A DNA stretch of 64,000 nt from Trissonchulus latispiculum. Its lineage: Eukaryota > Nematoda > Enoplea > Enoplida > Ironidae. Under the pieces are notes generated by a model. The model was given only the letters and a program-made list of their open reading frames with translations. It had not been told where the DNA came from and made no database searches. This document shows positions 12,326 to 23,117 of the stretch, in pieces. How positions within the stretch are numbered: the first letter of the stretch is position 1; every line of letters starts with the position of its first letter. The translations under genes were made by a program, and so were the position numbers. Location: positions 1-64,000 of the forward strand of contig JASAND010028879.1 of the NCBI GenBank assembly GCA_030248195.1. The letters run 5' to 3'.

Positions 12326-13034
12326 ACAAGTAGGAAAATGCTCCTTGCAGTCGCATGAAAAAGTTAATATGAGCTATGATGGTCAACATTTAAATGTGTC
12401 AAGGACAAGATTTAAAATGTTTAATATGAGCAAACATCTAAATAAGTAGAGGACAAGATGTAAACGGCTAATATGAGCCGCTACGTTTCTCTTGGGCTCA
12501 TATTGATGCGACTAAAATGGCAAACATATATACAGTTTACGGTTGGCATATAAGCATCAGTGTTTATAAACGATTTGATTGGCTTGGGAATATTGAATTA
12601 ATGTGATGATTGCGATGATAACTTCAAATGTGATTTCTCAAGATTTCACAACATGTGTAAGTTCCACATTTTCGTTTCTTCATTAGATTGGACTTCGGTT
12701 TCGTTTTGTTGACTCATATGGTGGCCTTAAATGTGTACTTGGATGTAGCGGTGGAGAAGAAAACATTTACGTACAGCTTTGCAAAATTAATGTTTATGCG
12801 TCGTTATTCATGCAAGCCATTTCAGTGTTGGATTAAAAGTAAGCAAAAGCTAAATGAGCGTCAATATGAGCCCAAGAGAAACGTATATTAGCCGTTTACA
12901 TCTTGTCCTCTACTTATTTAGATGTTGGCTCATATTAAACATTTTAAATCTTGTCCTTGACACATTTAAATGTTGACCATCATAGCACATATTAACTTTT
13001 TCATGCGACTGCAAGGAGCATTTTTCCTACTTGT
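12326..13034. mobile_element. DNA transposon remnant / foldback element with ~175-180-bp TIRs
   Basis: Left arm 12326-12506 and right arm 12861-13034 are inverted copies of each other, starting ACAAGTAGGAAAA and running through TTAATATGAGC and CAACATTTAAATGTGTC. The left arm carries an extra 8 bp near 12476-12484. The ~350-bp middle has only a 67-aa ORF without a domain. The superfamily cannot be assigned: no clear target duplication was found. Confidence 0.85.
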
Positions 13035-13424
13035 TGTTACTTATAAATGTCCAAAAAAATTTTAGTACATGCTAAAATTGTTGTGTGCTAGAGCCAGAGC
13101 AAGCGCTAGAGTGTTGCCATTAACTAAAAACCTTCTTATGCAAGTCAGCTTGTTAACTGTGTAAAACAATTGGTTCTCGATTGGGATAACATGTTTAAGC
13201 AAATCAAGCTTTGCTTTGTTCATTTAAAAGGCTTCTTTTTCATTTAGAAGCTGATACAAGCTAAAATTAGACAAAAAATTTAGTATTTGAAGTATTAACG
13301 GATTATAAAAAATAGTTACGCTTGTAACGATATTGTAGAATTAAAGTACTCGTTGACTGCTTTCGAACGATGTGAGAACGACTTTACAACTCCCAAAATT
13401 GCGTAAGTTATGAAGCTTTTAAAA

Positions 13425-13790
13425 TGTTCACTTAATGACATTTAGTTCGTTTAAGTCGTTTAAGCCCCGTAAATCTACGGAACTTAAAAATGACTGATTT
13501 TGAACTGCATTTAAGTGGTCTACTTAAACTACTTAAACTAAGTAGTTTTTATGAAAGCAGTTCTACTTAAACGGCTTAAAGATTAAGTCGCTGAGAGTTT
13601 AAGTAGACCTGTATTTGTGAAACGACACTTTACTTAAAGCTTAAGTAGCTGGTTTTTTGTGAAAGTGGCTCTACTTAAACGACTTAAGTTAAGTCGTTTA
13701 AGTCGTTTTAGTATTTTAAGTAGAGGATGGTTTCACAAAAACCACTTCGTTTAAGCTAAGCCGTTTAAGTACTTTTTGTGAATCGACCCA
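13425..13790. mobile_element. Palindromic element of the TTTAAGT family, copy 2
   Basis: Dense interspersed GTTTAAGT/ACTTAAAC words with repeated TTTGTGAAACGAC and TTCACAAAAACC ends, so the stretch can fold on itself in several ways. Same family as 6657-6834 and 60925-61245. Boundaries are approximate. Confidence 0.5.
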
Positions 13791-13869
13791 GTGTTAAGCG
13801 TAGACTAAAATTTTGTTTTCACATTTTTTACTACTACATCTTCAATCTTCAACTATGTGGTATATCTTG

Positions 13870-13872
<3 letters not shown>

Positions 13873-13943
<71 letters not shown>
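13873..13943. repeat. (AT)n microsatellite, about 71 bp
   Basis: Uninterrupted AT dinucleotide repeat. It encodes the Tyr-Ile run in the - strand ORF over it, which is not a gene. Confidence 0.97.
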
Positions 13944-13947
<4 letters not shown>

Positions 13948-15906
13948 GTTTTATTAGGTTGTCGTATTTATAATCGGTATATATAACTTCTGTGAAAAGT
14001 GAGAATTTCACAGCAACACGTATAAAAGTTTTACAAAAATGGAAACGGCAAATAGTGACAAATAGGAAATGCTCGATCCGATCGGTCGGCTCTTTATCGG
14101 CCCAAACTTTTTCGTTCCGGCCCGGCTCGCTAACCAATGGTTGTCGGACCGGTCCGGGCATGTTAAAATACTCATCTCAACACCACTATCTTACAAATAT
14201 GGTAAGTTTGCAAATATTTTCAAAGGCAAAGGCAGAAGATTTTAACAAAAGAAGTGTCTACGCAGCATTGGCATAAATGAAGCCAAAACTTGTACGTCAA
14301 CTAAGATTAAACTTAAACAAAGATTTTTGCAGATGATCCGAGGTCCCCTAGTGGTTTGCTACAAACAAAACTATACTGATTTGTTGGTTCTTGTCAAGTT
14401 GATCCAGGTGATCCGTAACAAAGTTGAACTGTTGATCCGGTGCTGGATTGAAGCTAGCTGCTCTGGCAATGCAGCTTCTTTGATGTCGGTTTGATGTTTT
14501 GATGTTGGTTTCGATGCGCAGATTACGCTTTCAGTAAAATTTTGTGCTGGATTGTCCCCCCACCTGTGACGCTTCACCCTTTTCCCCCTTTGTTTAATTT
14601 TACGTACTAGTTTCTGTCTTTTTCATTCTTGCGGATACTATGTTTACGTGTGTTAATTGTCACTGTTATTGTCTTTTAGGATGGGGTTGGGGTTGTAAAT
14701 GATTTCCTATGATATTTTCGCTTGCTATGTATGTGCGGCGGGAGCTGGAATATTTTTCTTTTAATTTTTGTAAGGGTGCTTGGTGGTCTTAGTTCTGTTT
14801 ACTAATGTCATTGGTTTCCTTCTAATTCCTTTCTGTCTTTTAAAAAATATCTTTTTCAGCATAACTCTCTCGTCTGCCAGATCATTTCATTTTTCTTGTA
14901 TAATCATTTTTAATGCTGCCCGATTGGGTCTACTCTTGCCTACATGCTTGGTAATGTATTGTTGTGGCTGCTATGATTCGTTTATTCCGTGCTTTACGTC
15001 ATGTTTATTCGTTGCATTTCTACCATTACTGTTATACTGTATAGCATTATTGTTTGCCTTTGCCTGTTGGGCTGATGGGCTTTGTTTATTCTGACTTCCC
15101 GATCGTGTAGCAGTTACTGGATCTTTCCAGGGTACCCTCTCTTTGTCTTTGGGGGTCCTTCTCGGTCCAGAGGGATAAATTCTCTGTTTCTATGCCTGTT
15201 TGCGTGTTCCTTGTACCGGTGTTTCTCGGCATGTGCCGTAGTAGTTTTAGTCTTGTACCAGCCAACAGCGACGCGTCCAAAATAGTTGTTGTAAGTGGCT
15301 GTCTGTGCTGTGGCCATGTGCCCCCAATTAACCTCTTTTTCTTTTAATGTTTAACTGTTCTCACTTTAGTCTTAGATTAACTTTACGTGCGTTATCTTAT
15401 TATCCTTACTTGTTTTCTCTGGACCCGTGCAAGGGCGCCCGGGGGCAAAGACGAAGTATTTTGAGGAGATTTATCGGTTAGAAACTATTATCGATTTTGC
15501 AAACGTTCAGTGAAGTAAAAATCTACACAAGTTAGTTGCTTATTCAATGGTTGCTTGTTTCGTTGCTGGAAAAAGGTCAAGTTCTTAGGTTGGCCTAATG
15601 AGGGTAGGTTGTGTCGTAAACTGCGCATAGGTCCCTCTCAATACTGATTTGTTAGGCATTGTTGTAACCAAGTTCGTTCACTGTTTTATTTGTGCACAAA
15701 TTAATATTCCATATTCGGAAAACTGTATTACCAGTTAAAGTTATTGTCAAATAAAGTTCCTGCTGAACTCTAGCTGAATAGAGCGCGTGTAGGTGATGGA
15801 AGGATTAACACACCGCCTAGAATCTTAGTAGTCTTCCAGACAGAATTTGTCTATTTCCAAATAAACAAACGTATACATCTCAAACTGAATACCCTTGAAT
15901 CACGGT
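13944..15906. other. Intergenic; pyrimidine-rich block at about 14560-15450
   Basis: No gene supported. The part from about 14560 to 15450 is T/C-rich on the + strand, giving hydrophobic shadow ORFs such as 14780-15094 that have no domain. Its strand bias mirrors that of 8100-9450. Possibly degenerate retroelement sequence. Confidence 0.4.
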
Positions 15907-17223
15907 TTACGCGGTTTCAGTTCCAACGTCCGCTGTCCGCCTGTCAGGCTCAAAATGTGAGTGACAGCACCAAAAGCAAATACAATGAATCACAGTAATC
16001 ACCGATGCTCCGGTAAAAAGTGACAGTGTACCACCCAGCTGTCCCAAGAGTGACACAGTTGAGTATAGGTAGTACTCTTCTTCAACCATAAAGTACCGCT
16101 TCCCATACTTCAGCTTAAATGTTAACTCTACAGAGGGGGAGGAATTTGCATCTTGTATCATGAAGAACAGATTAACAGCATACTCCCATTTGTTGCAAGT
16201 GGGACTACAAGATTTCAGACAATCTTTATACTCTTTTTGGCATTTCGGATATGAGTCAGCTCTTGGTAGAAAGGTGTCTTCCTCAACCTTACACAGCAAA
16301 TCAAGTGAAAGATTAGATCTGGGCAAAAACAGATAACAGTTTGATAGACACCAGTGCAGCAAATTTTCGCACATTTCGTCGCACTGGTAATACTTTTCTG
16401 AAGAGTGGTCACGACAAGGTGCGCTGTACCGATTTAGTAACTTGGTAAATCTTACTTCTATTTCGAATATTATTTCCTCCATATCTGGTCTAATACTGAA
16501 TGGAATTGAGTCAAAGTTCTCGACACTGTCTCCAATGAATAGCTTCAAGTGTTTTGTTACCGGATAAAATACCAGTGGTTTGATTACCGGGATTAGAGCT
16601 GTACTTCTTGCCTCAATTAAAGAATCACTAATATTTTGCGAATCCAGTAGCTCACTTAAAAATGTATAACATATACCTTCCGGTCGCATTGTGATGGAAA
16701 TGCTTTCAAAATTTGCACTAGTTACCAAGATGTCAAATATTTCATCTGTTGCATAGCTTAAAATGGTCACCGTTTGTATTGTAGGAATCCTCTTGTAGGG
16801 TGCTAACTGTTGTTTAGCGAAGCCAAGTTCATCGTGACGAAGCGATCGAAATGCAGTTTTCCGACTGTCTACTGAACTCATAAGGAGTTTCACCGCTGCA
16901 GGCGATAGTTCCATTTCCGCAGCAGAGTTAGTATTGTACCATGTTTGTGAACATAAGTACAGAGTTGGGAATTGCTTGAGAAACTGTGATTTCCTTTGAA
17001 ATACGGTGGGTGCTTGAATATAGAGGTCCATCGTATCTTTTAGTTGAGTTACAACTATAATTACAATCGACAGAAGACCGAAAATCCACGCTATTTGAAA
17101 CGATACTTTGTTTGAACTAAAGATGTGGCTGACCCCATGGAAGATGGTTGATGTGCCAAATTGTCTTAATCTCCTACCAAGTGCCTTGAATAATTGCTTT
17201 GGATTTAACTGCTTCTTCTCCAT
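15907..17223 (-). CDS. DEG/ENaC-family sodium channel subunit (intact, intronless)
   Basis: One open frame of 438 residues with the full family layout: N-terminal H-G gating pair (29-30), TM1 at 41-60 (SFQIAWIFGLLSIVIIVVTQ), FPTLYLC (85-91), a large extracellular loop with N-glycosylation sequons and a cysteine-rich part (about 270-350), a VEEEYYLYS pre-TM2 segment, and TM2 containing LGQLGG and the G-A-S selectivity motif (405-407). The tail ends in a short charged cytoplasmic stretch. The start ATG at 17223 gives a normal N-terminus. Its nearest relative in the window is the pseudogene at 3306-4977, which shares the TWYNTNSAA and LSLFTGASVIT segments. The expected role is a plasma-membrane Na+ channel subunit; the stimulus is unknown. 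Confidence 0.92.
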   Translation of the reverse strand: MEKKQLNPKQLFKALGRRLRQFGTSTIFHGVSHIFSSNKVSFQIAWIFGLLSIVIIVVTQLKDTMDLYIQAPTVFQRKSQFLKQFPTLYLCSQTWYNTNSAAEMELSPAAVKLLMSSVDSRKTAFRSLRHDELGFAKQQLAPYKRIPTIQTVTILSYATDEIFDILVTSANFESISITMRPEGICYTFLSELLDSQNISDSLIEARSTALIPVIKPLVFYPVTKHLKLFIGDSVENFDSIPFSIRPDMEEIIFEIEVRFTKLLNRYSAPCRDHSSEKYYQCDEMCENLLHWCLSNCYLFLPRSNLSLDLLCKVEEDTFLPRADSYPKCQKEYKDCLKSCSPTCNKWEYAVNLFFMIQDANSSPSVELTFKLKYGKRYFMVEEEYYLYSTVSLLGQLGGTLSLFTGASVITVIHCICFWCCHSHFEPDRRTADVGTETA

Positions 17224-18293
17224 GGCTCTATCAATTCAAAAGCAACATCAGGCATGGATGTAAGACATAAAGTATATTGCAGCAACATCATTGCACATCA
17301 TAAATTTGGCTCTTGGCTTTGCCAATCTTGAAAATGACAAATAGCATTAATAGAACAGCATCAATAGAATGACATAAACAAGTTGCAGTTGAAACACAAT
17401 AAGTGTAATCCAAACTGCTGTGGATGCCAACAACTCGTTGCAGCCAAGATCTATTGTTTGCTTCTAAAAACCAGTGTAGGTTTCAGTGCCATTACCAAAA
17501 TTAATGTTTGCCGATATTGTCATACTATATCAAATCATGATGTAAATTATACAACCCACGTTGTCATCAAGGTTTACTCTAATGCTCCAAAGGTTGCAAT
17601 AAAGCAAATCTCCTATACAGACAGCTTTGTTCCATCTCTGCGATGCATGAAAAATATTTTAAATTGATGTAGAAAAATTAATTATGTAATTTAATCAAGT
17701 GAAAAATCCTGAGTTTAATTCTATCAGTATCAAATACTTGATTGTTATGCTTCCTCAATCATCACAATGGAAAACTTCTCTTCGCTAAGGGACGTATTAC
17801 AGTACCGCTCCCTAGGGGTTTTACTTATACTTTTAAATACTATTACTGTTATTTATTATTTATTTATTTTATTTATGATAGGTTAAGTTTGTATTTTAAA
17901 TAAGAAGCTAGATTTATCTTAGCCAAGCTTGCATCAAACTCGTCTCCACCACAGTCAGTGTTAAACGACACCGCAGTAAACGCAACTGTTAATGCATTTT
18001 GTTTTATTAGTACAACATTGAATAGCATATTCCCGTTTTTTGGACAATTATACCAATTACAATTAATAGATCATGTGCCATTGAAAAGTATTAAACAAGT
18101 ACAGCAAAGTGCTAATTTTATAGTTGCAACGTATGAGCTAGTATCACCAACTATGTAAACATAATCAATTTTTGTTAAATATAATGAGAATTTAAATTTG
18201 AAAATTCAACGGCCTTGAAGACACAGTGCAGATAATTTACTTTGAAATAGGACTATGAAAACATGCAAATATTTATACAAAACCGGCAACTTA
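17224..18293. other. Intergenic, no gene seen
   Basis: Region between the channel's 5' end and the GPCR's 3' end. Short ORFs at 17383-17667 and 17958-18158 (+) lack domains, splice context or codon signal. It should hold the channel's promoter and the GPCR's 3' UTR. Confidence 0.5.
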
Positions 18294-19415
18294 TTAATAA
18301 TATTTTCTCGGCGTGTGATCGTTTTGGGTCCCAACCAAAGAGTTTGGCATTGGAGTACGAAACATTATTTTATTCAGAAAGGAGGTTCGCATTCTTTTGT
18401 GAAATATGACATACAAATAAAAGTTGGAAGCTTGAGTAAAATAATAAGTAATTATCAAAAGTACTTTGGTGGTTTTTTGAACCGAATAGTAAAAAAGATT
18501 TGACATCGCATCTTCATATGTTAAAGACAATACAGCGTTACATCCAATCAAATGGTTTATAGGGAACCTTGTAACAAAATAAAATATATTGTTCAAAGTC
18601 AAGGGCACAGTTAAACAAAACTGAAGTAAGCACAATTGCTTATCCATTTCCCATTTGGTTTTACTATTAAAATCCGTAACTACATTTTTAGGCTTCCGTT
18701 TAGCAATTATGCCTACCACAACAAGTGAAAGCAAAACAAAAGCTGTGACTCCTTTTATCAGGTCTAGGACAAGAACAGCAATTACTAAAATGTTGTAATC
18801 ACTAGTTTTAGACCAAGCTACAAACGACGGAACAATGAATAGTGTTTCATAAAAATACAAGAAAGAGTATAAAGCTGAAAATAAAGCAACCTTGAATATA
18901 AATTGTCTAGTATTAATTTTTGTAAAGGAAAGTGGAAACCACAAGGCTACGCATCGTTCCAAAGCAACAGCAATGGCAATGACGTCATTTGCAGCACCAG
19001 AACCATTCATAAATCCAAACGCAAAGTGCCTAAAGGTAGTCACAGCTCCCGAATTAAAGTTCAAAATGTTGGGGAAAGCTCTTAGCACCACAGCTAAATT
19101 GGTAACAGTTCCTCCAACAGCAATAAGTCGGTGGTAGGTAAAGCTAACTTGTGCAAACTCAGCACCACGTAAAATCAGCAGGGTCAAAAGTGATCCAATA
19201 AAACCAACGATTCCAAGCACGAATCTAACATATTTTAAATTTGACAGTATCGTTTGAATGAGTAATCGTGAAGTGTAGGAATCGTGGTAACTGACAATTT
19301 GCGAACTGTTCATAAAATTGGATATATTTAACCAAGTTAACAGCAAATTGGATTCTGCCATTTCAATATATTGATGCTGAAAATACCTAAAGCATTCGTT
19401 CACAATAAATGACAA
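18294..19415 (-). CDS. Rhodopsin-like (class A) G-protein-coupled receptor, peptide-receptor type
   Basis: An intronless ORF of 373 residues with seven hydrophobic segments (about 66-83, 92-112, 135-155, 172-192, 208-236, 262-284, 315-337). The N-terminus has sequons at N30 and N36. The TM3 end reads A-L-E-R-C-V-A-L-W-F-P-L (151-162), a variant of the (D/E)RY motif with Cys for Tyr. TM7 ends N-F-Y-L-Y (331-335), a variant of NPxxY with Phe for Pro, followed by a basic helix-8-like segment. Such variants, with the A-x-E-R-x-x-A-x-x-x-P-L pattern, are frequent in invertebrate FMRFamide-receptor-like proteins, so a neuropeptide receptor is likely, but the ligand is not deducible. A second in-frame Met at residue 19 (19361) is an alternative start. 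A TATA-like element lies just upstream. Confidence 0.87.
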   Translation of the reverse strand: MSFIVNECFRYFQHQYIEMAESNLLLTWLNISNFMNSSQIVSYHDSYTSRLLIQTILSNLKYVRFVLGIVGFIGSLLTLLILRGAEFAQVSFTYHRLIAVGGTVTNLAVVLRAFPNILNFNSGAVTTFRHFAFGFMNGSGAANDVIAIAVALERCVALWFPLSFTKINTRQFIFKVALFSALYSFLYFYETLFIVPSFVAWSKTSDYNILVIAVLVLDLIKGVTAFVLLSLVVVGIIAKRKPKNVVTDFNSKTKWEMDKQLCLLQFCLTVPLTLNNIFYFVTRFPINHLIGCNAVLSLTYEDAMSNLFYYSVQKTTKVLLIITYYFTQASNFYLYVIFHKRMRTSFLNKIMFRTPMPNSLVGTQNDHTPRKYY

Positions 19416-19458
19416 AAAGTTGAGTTAAAATTTCACGAAATTTTAAATCATTGCCGGG

Positions 19459-19476
19459 TAAGAGGCCCCTTTTATG
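19459..19476 (-). promoter_or_regulatory. TATA-like core promoter of the GPCR gene
   Basis: Read on the - strand: CATAAAAGGGGCCTCTTA, about 44-61 bp upstream of the GPCR ATG. The sequence upstream of the giant repeat-protein gene (51591-51612) is strikingly similar, with the same CATAAAAG-GGGCCTCTT order. A TATA box at this distance fits a short 5' UTR. Confidence 0.5.
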
Positions 19477-19542
19477 TTCTGGGTATGTTGGAGATAACGT
19501 TGTCATTACGTTTTCTAAAACTCAACTATTTTGACAGATAAA

Positions 19543-19974
19543 GACCGGTTCATACTTATGTCTAAGTCTCCGTCTCTATGTCTCTGTCTCTGGCCGGTTC
19601 ATACCGTCTCTGTCCTTTTGTCCTTTTGTCTCTCAGCTGTCCTTAAGAGCATGTAAGCGAAGTTGAACAAGGCTCAACTTTTCTGTCTGTCCTTAAGAGA
19701 CAGCCAATCAGAATAGCGAATGATATCACGTGAAAAGTCTCTTTTACATGAATACTTAAAAATGATATTGTATTGTTCCAATTTAAAATATTTAGTTAGT
19801 TTTTAACTACACCAAGTAACCAATGAAATTTAAATTTGTTGTCACGTGACCGAGTCTCTGTCCTTTTGTCCCTTTAAGTATTAACGTCTTGTCTCTATCA
19901 GTGTAGAGACAAAAGGACAGATACATAGACACAGAGACTCAGAGACATAAGAGACAAGCATGAACCGGGCTTAA
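19543..19974. mobile_element. MITE with CCGGTTCAT inverted termini, ~430 bp
   Basis: The left end CCGGTTCATACTTATGTCT (545-563 of the 19-kb block) and the right end, inverted, CCGGTTCATGCTTGTCTCT match. Inside both ends are inverted GTCTCTGTCT-type repeats and TCCTTTTGTC words. No ORF. It sits immediately upstream of the GPCR promoter and may therefore influence that gene. Confidence 0.65.
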
Positions 19975-22662
19975 GTAGTCATATGCTAAGGATATGTCAG
20001 ATTGCTAAACATCTTTTGTACTCATGCTGGTTTGACATGAACAAGCAAGATTTTATGCAAAAGTTTAAATTTCCGCTGGTCGGACATTTAAGCAATTGTA
20101 AACCTGCTGCGCAGCTAACTATTTTATAAGGAGCTCTTACTTGCTTACTACAGAAAATATACGTGCAAAACATTGTCTGAAAAAATTTCCTAAAGTTGAG
20201 GAATTTACTTTTATGTCGCAAATAAAGTTCAAGCAATTCAGGATTAGATACATGTTAGCATTTGTTTCTGCAAGTTCCATGTATTTGAAAAATCGCTGGT
20301 GAACTGTTAAGTTCAGGAAGTTTAACTTTAACGATGAACTATGAGTCATCAATCGGAGCAGAGAATATTCTTTTCCGAATCTAGTAATACACGAGCAAAC
20401 GTATATATGCAATATCTACATGAATCGGAAGAAGAAGTTCTTTGGAATTAAAGAAAAGATTGCACACACAATTCATGCAATCCCTATCTTAAACCATTGT
20501 TTACACGCAAGTACGGTGAGCAGTATCTTTATCAAGCAAAATGTGTGCGAGTCCCGGGGGCCGAGTAAATTTAAGAGACCTGCTGCGCTGAGGCACTGCA
20601 GGAAAAATGTAAGTGCACTGCGTCAAGACTAGCGAGAAATTGGCAACACTGCTTCCCTCTTTCTTTCTTTCTTTCTTTCGTTTCCGTATACTCACATAAT
20701 AGAACAGCACAAAACTTAATACAAAAAGCAGAGGTGCTTATTTTGCATGAGAAAGAGGCCAGATTCAAAAATGAATTGAATTGAATTACGAATAGAATCT
20801 GCTGACAAATATTCATTTTCCTGTCATTAAACTTATCGTTAGCCCGGTCTCTAATTGAGATTCCAATTGACAATCAGAAATACCTTTGATGGATCTCTTA
20901 ATAACAAAAGGAAATAGGCGTTGCAAAAATCTGAGTACTGCGTAATAAGCCTACGTCAGAACGGATTAAGGGAAGAAGAATAAACTTCCGGGAACAATTT
21001 CGACCTATCCTCTATATTTGTGCCAAAATGTAGCCCCATCAGACGAATATTCCTTTCAGGACCTCAACAGCAAAGACACCGACAAAAGCATTAAATTTAC
21101 TTTTGAAATTCACGGAGGTTGAATTGCAACCGTGATAGTACCTGGCCATCAGCGAACTATTTAATGCGTTCTTTTAGTTGGCTTGTAAGATAGTTGAAAA
21201 ATCATATGAATCATGTGAGTACCCTGGATAGTACAGTGGTAATGTTACACAGGAGTGGCGCGTACGGTACCGGAGCAATCCCCGACCGCCTCTTATCCCA
21301 ACAGCCCTCTTAAGGGCTACCAGCCTGAAGCTTCCCATTGGTAAGGATAGGCGAAACGTCGCGACCCATATTTTAATAGCCGTGGCAAGTAGAGACCAAT
21401 CATTTACTCTTAGACATGAAACAGCACGAAGAACATATAGAAATCAGACGTATAAATCAGTGTGCGTACAAATTGATTTAATTTTAATTTTTAATCAATT
21501 GTTTCAATTATTTTGGGTACCCACAATTGTTGCTTCGACTTGTTGGATTTTACAGCTGTTTGCAGGGACTATTAACTTGTGACTTGTGGCTTGATGAAAC
21601 CAAAACCAAAAAATCAACCTGTGGGTTTGTTGACACAAGCAGGAACTTCACTTTTGGCTTGTGACTTGCGACTAATCGTTGATGAAACGAAAATTGCCTG
21701 TGGCTTTGGTAAACGATTATTTCTAATGGATAATGATTAAATCGGCCCCGGCAGAACTGACTGATCTAATTAGGACTCTCCCCTTATACACTTTCCGTCG
21801 AAAGAAAATAAGAAAAATGCAAATATGGTCGACTAACTACATAAACTACAGAACATCAGAATGTTTTTTCAAGATATGACATGCAAGAAGACGAAAGTGT
21901 TCTGTACTTTTGAGGCCAACTGCGAGCCAATTTTAGCACTGCACTGCGTGGAGCGCTCTCAGAGATTTGTAGTCACAATAGCAATTCCGAGTGAAGGGCA
22001 CAAGTGCGAAGCGATTCGAAGTGGAGCAAAGCGAAGCGAAAAAAGTAGAAATCCTATTTCTGAAGTATTGTTTTGATATGCAAGTCCATATTGCAGTCCT
22101 GTAGTGAACTTTCGACTCCAAAGGAATTTCAGGATTATAATTAGATTATTATCGCAACCTACTCTAATTTAGATTTCTGGTCTGTCGCCTTGTTTCTGAT
22201 TCTAGCTTCTGATCTAGCCTTGGATCCACACACGAGCTTGTACTGGCATTGTTCCAGTATAAATTTATCTTCTTTAGGCAAAGTCGCTCGCTGTCTGGTG
22301 CGCCCAAAGACCGACCATGACATTGCCTGCTGGCCGTTGATCATTGGCCGTTTGTCGTCCAATTGGCCGTTCCTGGCCGCTGACTGTTCCGTTGGCCTGT
22401 TGTTGGCATAGCTTAGATGCACACATGCAAATCAGCACTTGACGGTTTTCTCCGTTACTCCCTGACCGTTCAGAGTTTGTGAATAGCCAATTTGAAGCCT
22501 AAGCCAATTTGAAGTCTTAGGTAATCTCGCAACGAAATGCGGTTTGCTAGACCCACTTGACTCATTTCTTTAGTGCCTCCACAATACTCGCACACCAGTT
22601 TAAAACCTGATCCGATCTGTAGAGCAGCGAGTTTCTTGCTCAAATAAACAATGCAAAATTTT
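19975..22662. other. Intergenic; scattered repeats, no gene seen
   Basis: Holds a short (TTTC)n run near 20656-20680 and a candidate tRNA-derived SINE around 21228-21380 (tRNA-like A-box TGGATAGTACAGTGG, then a CGAAACGTCGCGACC tail). Short ORFs show no domain. Confidence 0.4.
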
Positions 22663-22734
22663 TATGGCTAAGGTAAGATTCGAACCTCGGACCGTTTGAT
22701 CCGTAGTCCCGGCTGAACTATTCGGTTCGGTCAA
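22663..22734 (-). mobile_element. tRNA-derived SINE head / tRNA pseudogene
   Basis: On the - strand it reads TAGTTCAGCCGGGACTACGG (pol III A-box) and, 20-odd bases on, GAGGTTCGAATCTTACC (B-box and T-arm), ending CTTAGCCA. The 5' side does not pair with the 3' acceptor half, so it is not a working tRNA. Lies 3' of the giant gene. Confidence 0.55.
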
Positions 22735-23092
22735 GGAATTTCAACTCTTTTGACAATTTGATGAAGGAATAGCAACTTGCCTGAGACTCTACGTAATACA
22801 ATAACTGAGGATTTTATGTTTGAGCAGTATGTAAAACAATCTTCTGCAATTTATTGTCAAGAGTTAGCAATTTAATATGCTATTAATAATGTTTACGATG
22901 GAGCTGGATCTTCATATGCTACGGCTTTGGCCTTGATTACTTCCTTTTTCTAAAATAAACAATACAAAATCGACACAACATTAGATACCAAAATGCAGAT
23001 CTAACCAAGAACTAACTCAACTAACTCAATTATTACACCTTACTCTAGTCTTTGGTTAAACCAAAGTCAACCATAACTCCCAGAAGTCATGT

Positions 23093-23098
23093 TTTAAT
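23093..23098 (-). terminator. ATTAAA polyadenylation signal of the giant gene (candidate)
   Basis: ATTAAA on the - strand, about 20 bp beyond the TAA stop at 23118, the commonest variant of AATAAA. A canonical AATAAA also lies further down, near 22850. No transcript evidence is available. Confidence 0.4.
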
Positions 23099-23117
23099 GG
23101 AGAGTGAAAAAAAGAAG

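Noticed and set aside
12688..12891. 67-aa ORF inside the long-TIR element as transposase
   Set aside because: Too short, no catalytic motif, and it runs into the inverted arm.
13853..14161. 102-aa ORF with an Ile-Tyr run
   Set aside because: Translation of the (AT)n repeat.
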